Positions 61,908 through 64,000 of a stretch of DNA of 64,000 nt are shown piece by piece. The notes beneath the pieces are model-generated. The model made no database searches. It was not told the origin of the DNA and saw nothing but the letters and a program-made list of their open reading frames with translations. The position numbers and the translations under genes were made by a program. Origin of the DNA: Azotobacter paspali (GTDB lineage: Bacteria; Pseudomonadota; Gammaproteobacteria; Pseudomonadales; Pseudomonadaceae); NCBI RefSeq assembly GCF_042434745.1, contig NZ_JBHLSS010000116.1. One strand, 5' to 3'. The first letter of the stretch is position 1. Every line of letters starts with the position of its first letter.

Positions 61908-61935
61908 GTAGAATCCGCCCGATCTTTGAAAGTTC
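61908..61935 (-). promoter_or_regulatory. AlgU-type promoter candidate for the DUF892 gene
   Basis: On the minus strand GAACTT (61935-61930), 17 bases, then TCTAC (61912-61908). The -35 is a perfect match; the -10 matches 3 of 5. It would give a short leader of about 33 bases. Confidence 0.5.
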
Positions 61936-62125
61936 ATCCCGGCTGACGGGTGGAAAATCAGTAGGCGTTCATCGAGTTGGCGTAATGCCTTGTATTGCAG
62001 GGGTTCGACTGGCTATCTGCAAACCCAGAACTCTATCCGGCCATGCAAGTCGTACTATTGCCGGCACATGCCGTTCTTTGTCTGGCGAACTCATATATGA
62101 AACATTTCTCAAGAGGTAAGACTCC

Positions 62126-62638
62126 ATGATGGGAATATATAAAGCCTTTGTTGCCAGTATATTGCTTGCTGTATTCGGCAGCTTGTATGCCGCCGATATG
62201 ATGGAAGCCGATGATTTTGTCGACGAGGCTTCGGCGAAGGGAATAGCGGAAATAGAGAGCGGCAAACTTGCCTTGGAAAAGAGCACTTCCTCGGATATCA
62301 AGGCCTTTGCCCAGCGGATGGTCGACGAACATACCGCGACGAACGAACGACTGGCGCAGATCGCCCGGAGCAAGAATCTGAAGGTGGCCGATGAGGCCGA
62401 ACTGATGAGCAAGGCCAAGAAATGGATTTTGCAGTTGCGCGAAGGCGAATCCTTCGATGAGGCCTATGCCAAGAACCAGGTCGCTTCACACGAAAATACC
62501 GTCCAGTTGTACCGCCATGCCGCGCAGAGCCTGAAGGACCCGGAACTCAAGGCTTTCGCCGGCAAGACCCTGCCCGTGCTGGAGCGTCATTGGGAGGAGG
62601 CTAGGCAACTGGCGGCCAGCCACAGCAAGCGCGACTGA
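62126..62638 (+). CDS. DUF4142 exported helical protein
   Basis: 170 residues with a signal peptide (YKAFVASILLAVFGSLYAADM). Mature part is the DUF4142 pattern: DDFVDEASAKGIAEIESGKLALEKSTSSDIKAFAQRMVDEHTATNERLAQIA, then VASHENTVQLYRHAAQSLKDPELKAFAGKTLPVLERHWEEA with histidines spaced like a ferritin-like fold. Periplasmic; function unknown, often next to stress genes. Signal-peptide cleavage is likely after LYA. Confidence 0.82.
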   Translation: MMGIYKAFVASILLAVFGSLYAADMMEADDFVDEASAKGIAEIESGKLALEKSTSSDIKAFAQRMVDEHTATNERLAQIARSKNLKVADEAELMSKAKKWILQLREGESFDEAYAKNQVASHENTVQLYRHAAQSLKDPELKAFAGKTLPVLERHWEEARQLAASHSKRD

Positions 62639-63097
62639 CCGGATTCGCGGCCGTACCGGGAGTCCGCTCGTTTCCGTGGTCGGCCGGTCGTTTCGCAGCA
62701 AGGATGGTGTCGGACGGGCAGACCACCTGTACGGCTGCTTCGGCGGCGCCCGCGTTGTCTCGCGGGTCGTTCCGCCGTCCGTCGGCGCACCCTTGTCCTG
62801 CGGCCTGCAGGGCAGGCGCCCGGAGATGATCCGCTTTTCGTAAAATCCGATACTTGCGTGCCGTCGGTCGGTACTCCGGGGGGCATCCCGGTTCGCGTAC
62901 AGATGTTCGGATAGAGGCAAATACCACGGCATTTGTTGTAATTTTCCTGACAGATTACCGCTTCGTCCCCGAGCTTTGCTTCCGTTTCCCGTCTCCGACA
63001 TGGCCTGTCCAGCCACCCTCCAGGAAAAACGCTACCGGGCGTTTGCAACTACGCTGAAGGCCTGAGCTTGGCACCATGAATACATGCGAGGGGGAGA
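62639..63097. other. Intergenic region before algB
   Basis: About 460 bp. The DUF4142 side has small GC-rich hairpins (GCCTGC-AGG-GCAGGC near 62803) that may end its transcript. The algB side from about 62890 is more AT-rich and should hold the algB promoter, but I could not assign a sigma class. No gene supported. Confidence 0.4.
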
Positions 63098-64000
63098 ATG
63101 AAATCAAAGACGGAAGTTACCGGCCGCATTCTCTTGGTGGATGACGATCCGGTAATACTGCGCACGTTCCGTTCCTGTCTCGAAGAACGTGGCTACAGCG
63201 CGATGAGTGCCGGCAGCGGGCCGCAGGCGGAAGCGCTGCTGCAACGCCATGTCTTCGATCTATGTTTCCTCGATCTGCGCCTGGGCAGGGAAAACGGCCT
63301 GGCGATACTGCAGCGCCTGCGCAGCCAGGCGCCTTGGATGCGAGTGGTGATAGTCACCGCCATGAGCGCCGTGAACACTGCGGTCGAGGCCATAAAGTCC
63401 GGCGCCTCGGACTATCTGGTCAAACCCTGCAGCCCCGACCAGCTATGCCGGGTCACGGCCAAGCAACTGGAGACCGGCCCGCTGGCGTCGCGCCTGGAGG
63501 CGCTGGAGGGCGAACTGCGCCAGATTGGCGATGCTTTCGGCTCGGACAATCCAACGATGATGGCGGTGCTGGAGACCGCCCGGCAGGTGGCGGATACCGA
63601 CGCCAATATCCTCATTCTCGGCGAATCGGGAACCGGCAAGGGCGAACTGGCGCGCGCCATCCACGGCTGGAGCCGGCGGGCGAAAAAGCCCTTCGTGACC
63701 ATCAGTTGTCCTTCGCTGTCCGCCGAGCTGATGGAGAGCGAGATGTTCGGGCACAGCCGCGGCGCCTTCACCGGAGCCACGGAGAGCACCCTGGGGCGGG
63801 TCAACCAGGCCGACGGCGGTACGCTGTTTCTCGACGAGATCGGCGACTTTCCCTTGTCCCTGCAGCCCAAGCTGCTGCGCTTCATCCAGGACAAGGAGTA
63901 CGAGCGGATCGGCGATCCGGTGACCCGCCAGGCCGACGTGCGTATCCTCGCCGCCACCAACCTCGATCTGGAAGCCATGGTGCAGGCCGGGCGCTTTCGC
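63098..64000 (+). CDS. algB: AlgB, NtrC-family alginate response regulator (3' end outside window)
   Basis: The first 301 residues. The receiver domain has acidic pocket DDD15-17, phospho-acceptor D59 (CFLDLRLG) and K in DYLVKPCSPDQL. The AAA+ domain follows with Walker A GESGTGKGELARAIHGWS and GHSRGAFTGATE (sigma54-contact GAFTGA loop), ADGGTLFLDEIGDFPL (Walker B) and LLRFIQDKEYERIGDP. The receiver and the segment TLGRVNQADGGTLFLDEIGD identify AlgB, which activates algD and pairs with kinase KinB. GGGGGAG lies five bases before the ATG. The C-terminal DNA-binding domain and any kinB are beyond the edge. Confidence 0.92.
   Translation, partial: MKSKTEVTGRILLVDDDPVILRTFRSCLEERGYSAMSAGSGPQAEALLQRHVFDLCFLDLRLGRENGLAILQRLRSQAPWMRVVIVTAMSAVNTAVEAIKSGASDYLVKPCSPDQLCRVTAKQLETGPLASRLEALEGELRQIGDAFGSDNPTMMAVLETARQVADTDANILILGESGTGKGELARAIHGWSRRAKKPFVTISCPSLSAELMESEMFGHSRGAFTGATESTLGRVNQADGGTLFLDEIGDFPLSLQPKLLRFIQDKEYERIGDPVTRQADVRILAATNLDLEAMVQAGRFR

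Noticed and set aside
62028..62054. AlgU promoter before the DUF4142 gene
   Set aside because: GAACTC is present but the -10 (TCGTA) is poor and a second GAACTC at 62090 has the wrong spacing.
1..64000. tRNA, rRNA, CRISPR array or prophage
   Set aside because: No cloverleaf with a CCA-type end, no spacer-repeat array and no phage structural or integrase gene was recognised on either strand.

Overview
The window is GC-rich gammaproteobacterial DNA of the Pseudomonadaceae type. A nitrogen-fixation style fixABCX operon, preceded by a 2[4Fe-4S] ferredoxin and a sigma54-type promoter, lies about 23 kb from a complete alginate cluster (algD-8-44-K-E-G-X-L-I-J-F-A) with the start of algB at the right edge. 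That combination points to Azotobacter, most likely A. vinelandii. The species is an inference from gene content; no 16S gene or other marker is present.

Layout. 1-735: end of an IS630-family transposase and a broken sulfatase-type gene. 957-8436: NhaA Na+/H+ antiporter; an iron-uptake signalling unit (FecI sigma factor, FecR, STN-domain TonB receptor) under a Fur box; a YbaL/Kef-type antiporter. 8735-13062: ferredoxin-fixABCX plus a ferritin-like gene. 13120-18168: TerC-family protein, a KdpE/short-KdpD two-component pair, Pit phosphate transporter. 18438-20788: tonB-exbD-exbB. 21208-24456: a decayed branched-chain/valine catabolism locus (headless LysR fragment, intact acyl-CoA dehydrogenase, mmsA stub, intact LysR). 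24563-26579: RNase T2 and a SirB1-like protein. 26704-31047: leucine dehydrogenase with E1-alpha, E1-beta and E2 of a 2-oxoacid dehydrogenase. 31013-35540: DUF3509 protein, PsiE, SNF2 helicase, small membrane protein. 35737-52067: alginate genes, all on the minus strand, downstream of a long control region (52068-52650). 52993-62638: a run of small stress proteins (DUF1328, three KGG-type proteins, DUF421, DUF892 and DUF4142 proteins, a YghA-like dehydrogenase), an AI-2E-family permease and the CioAB cyanide-insensitive bd oxidase. 63098-64000: start of algB.

How the genes work together. FixABCX with the ferredoxin is an electron-bifurcating route that supplies low-potential electrons to nitrogenase. 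CioAB can burn oxygen. Alginate forms the capsule and cyst coat and can slow oxygen entry. AlgB and AlgU-type promoters link alginate to the stress genes around it. Iron supply (FecIR, receptor, TonB-ExbBD) serves the iron-heavy metabolism.

Most notable: a tandem array of degenerate 10-11 bp GATRTC-type units about 95-175 bp upstream of the predicted AlgU start of algD; a one-base frameshift near the 3' end of algA; an in-frame amber codon in a membrane-protein gene; a UUCG-loop hairpin plus a perfect 19-bp tandem duplication between algD and alg8; and several half-decayed genes. No tRNA, rRNA, CRISPR array or prophage was seen.
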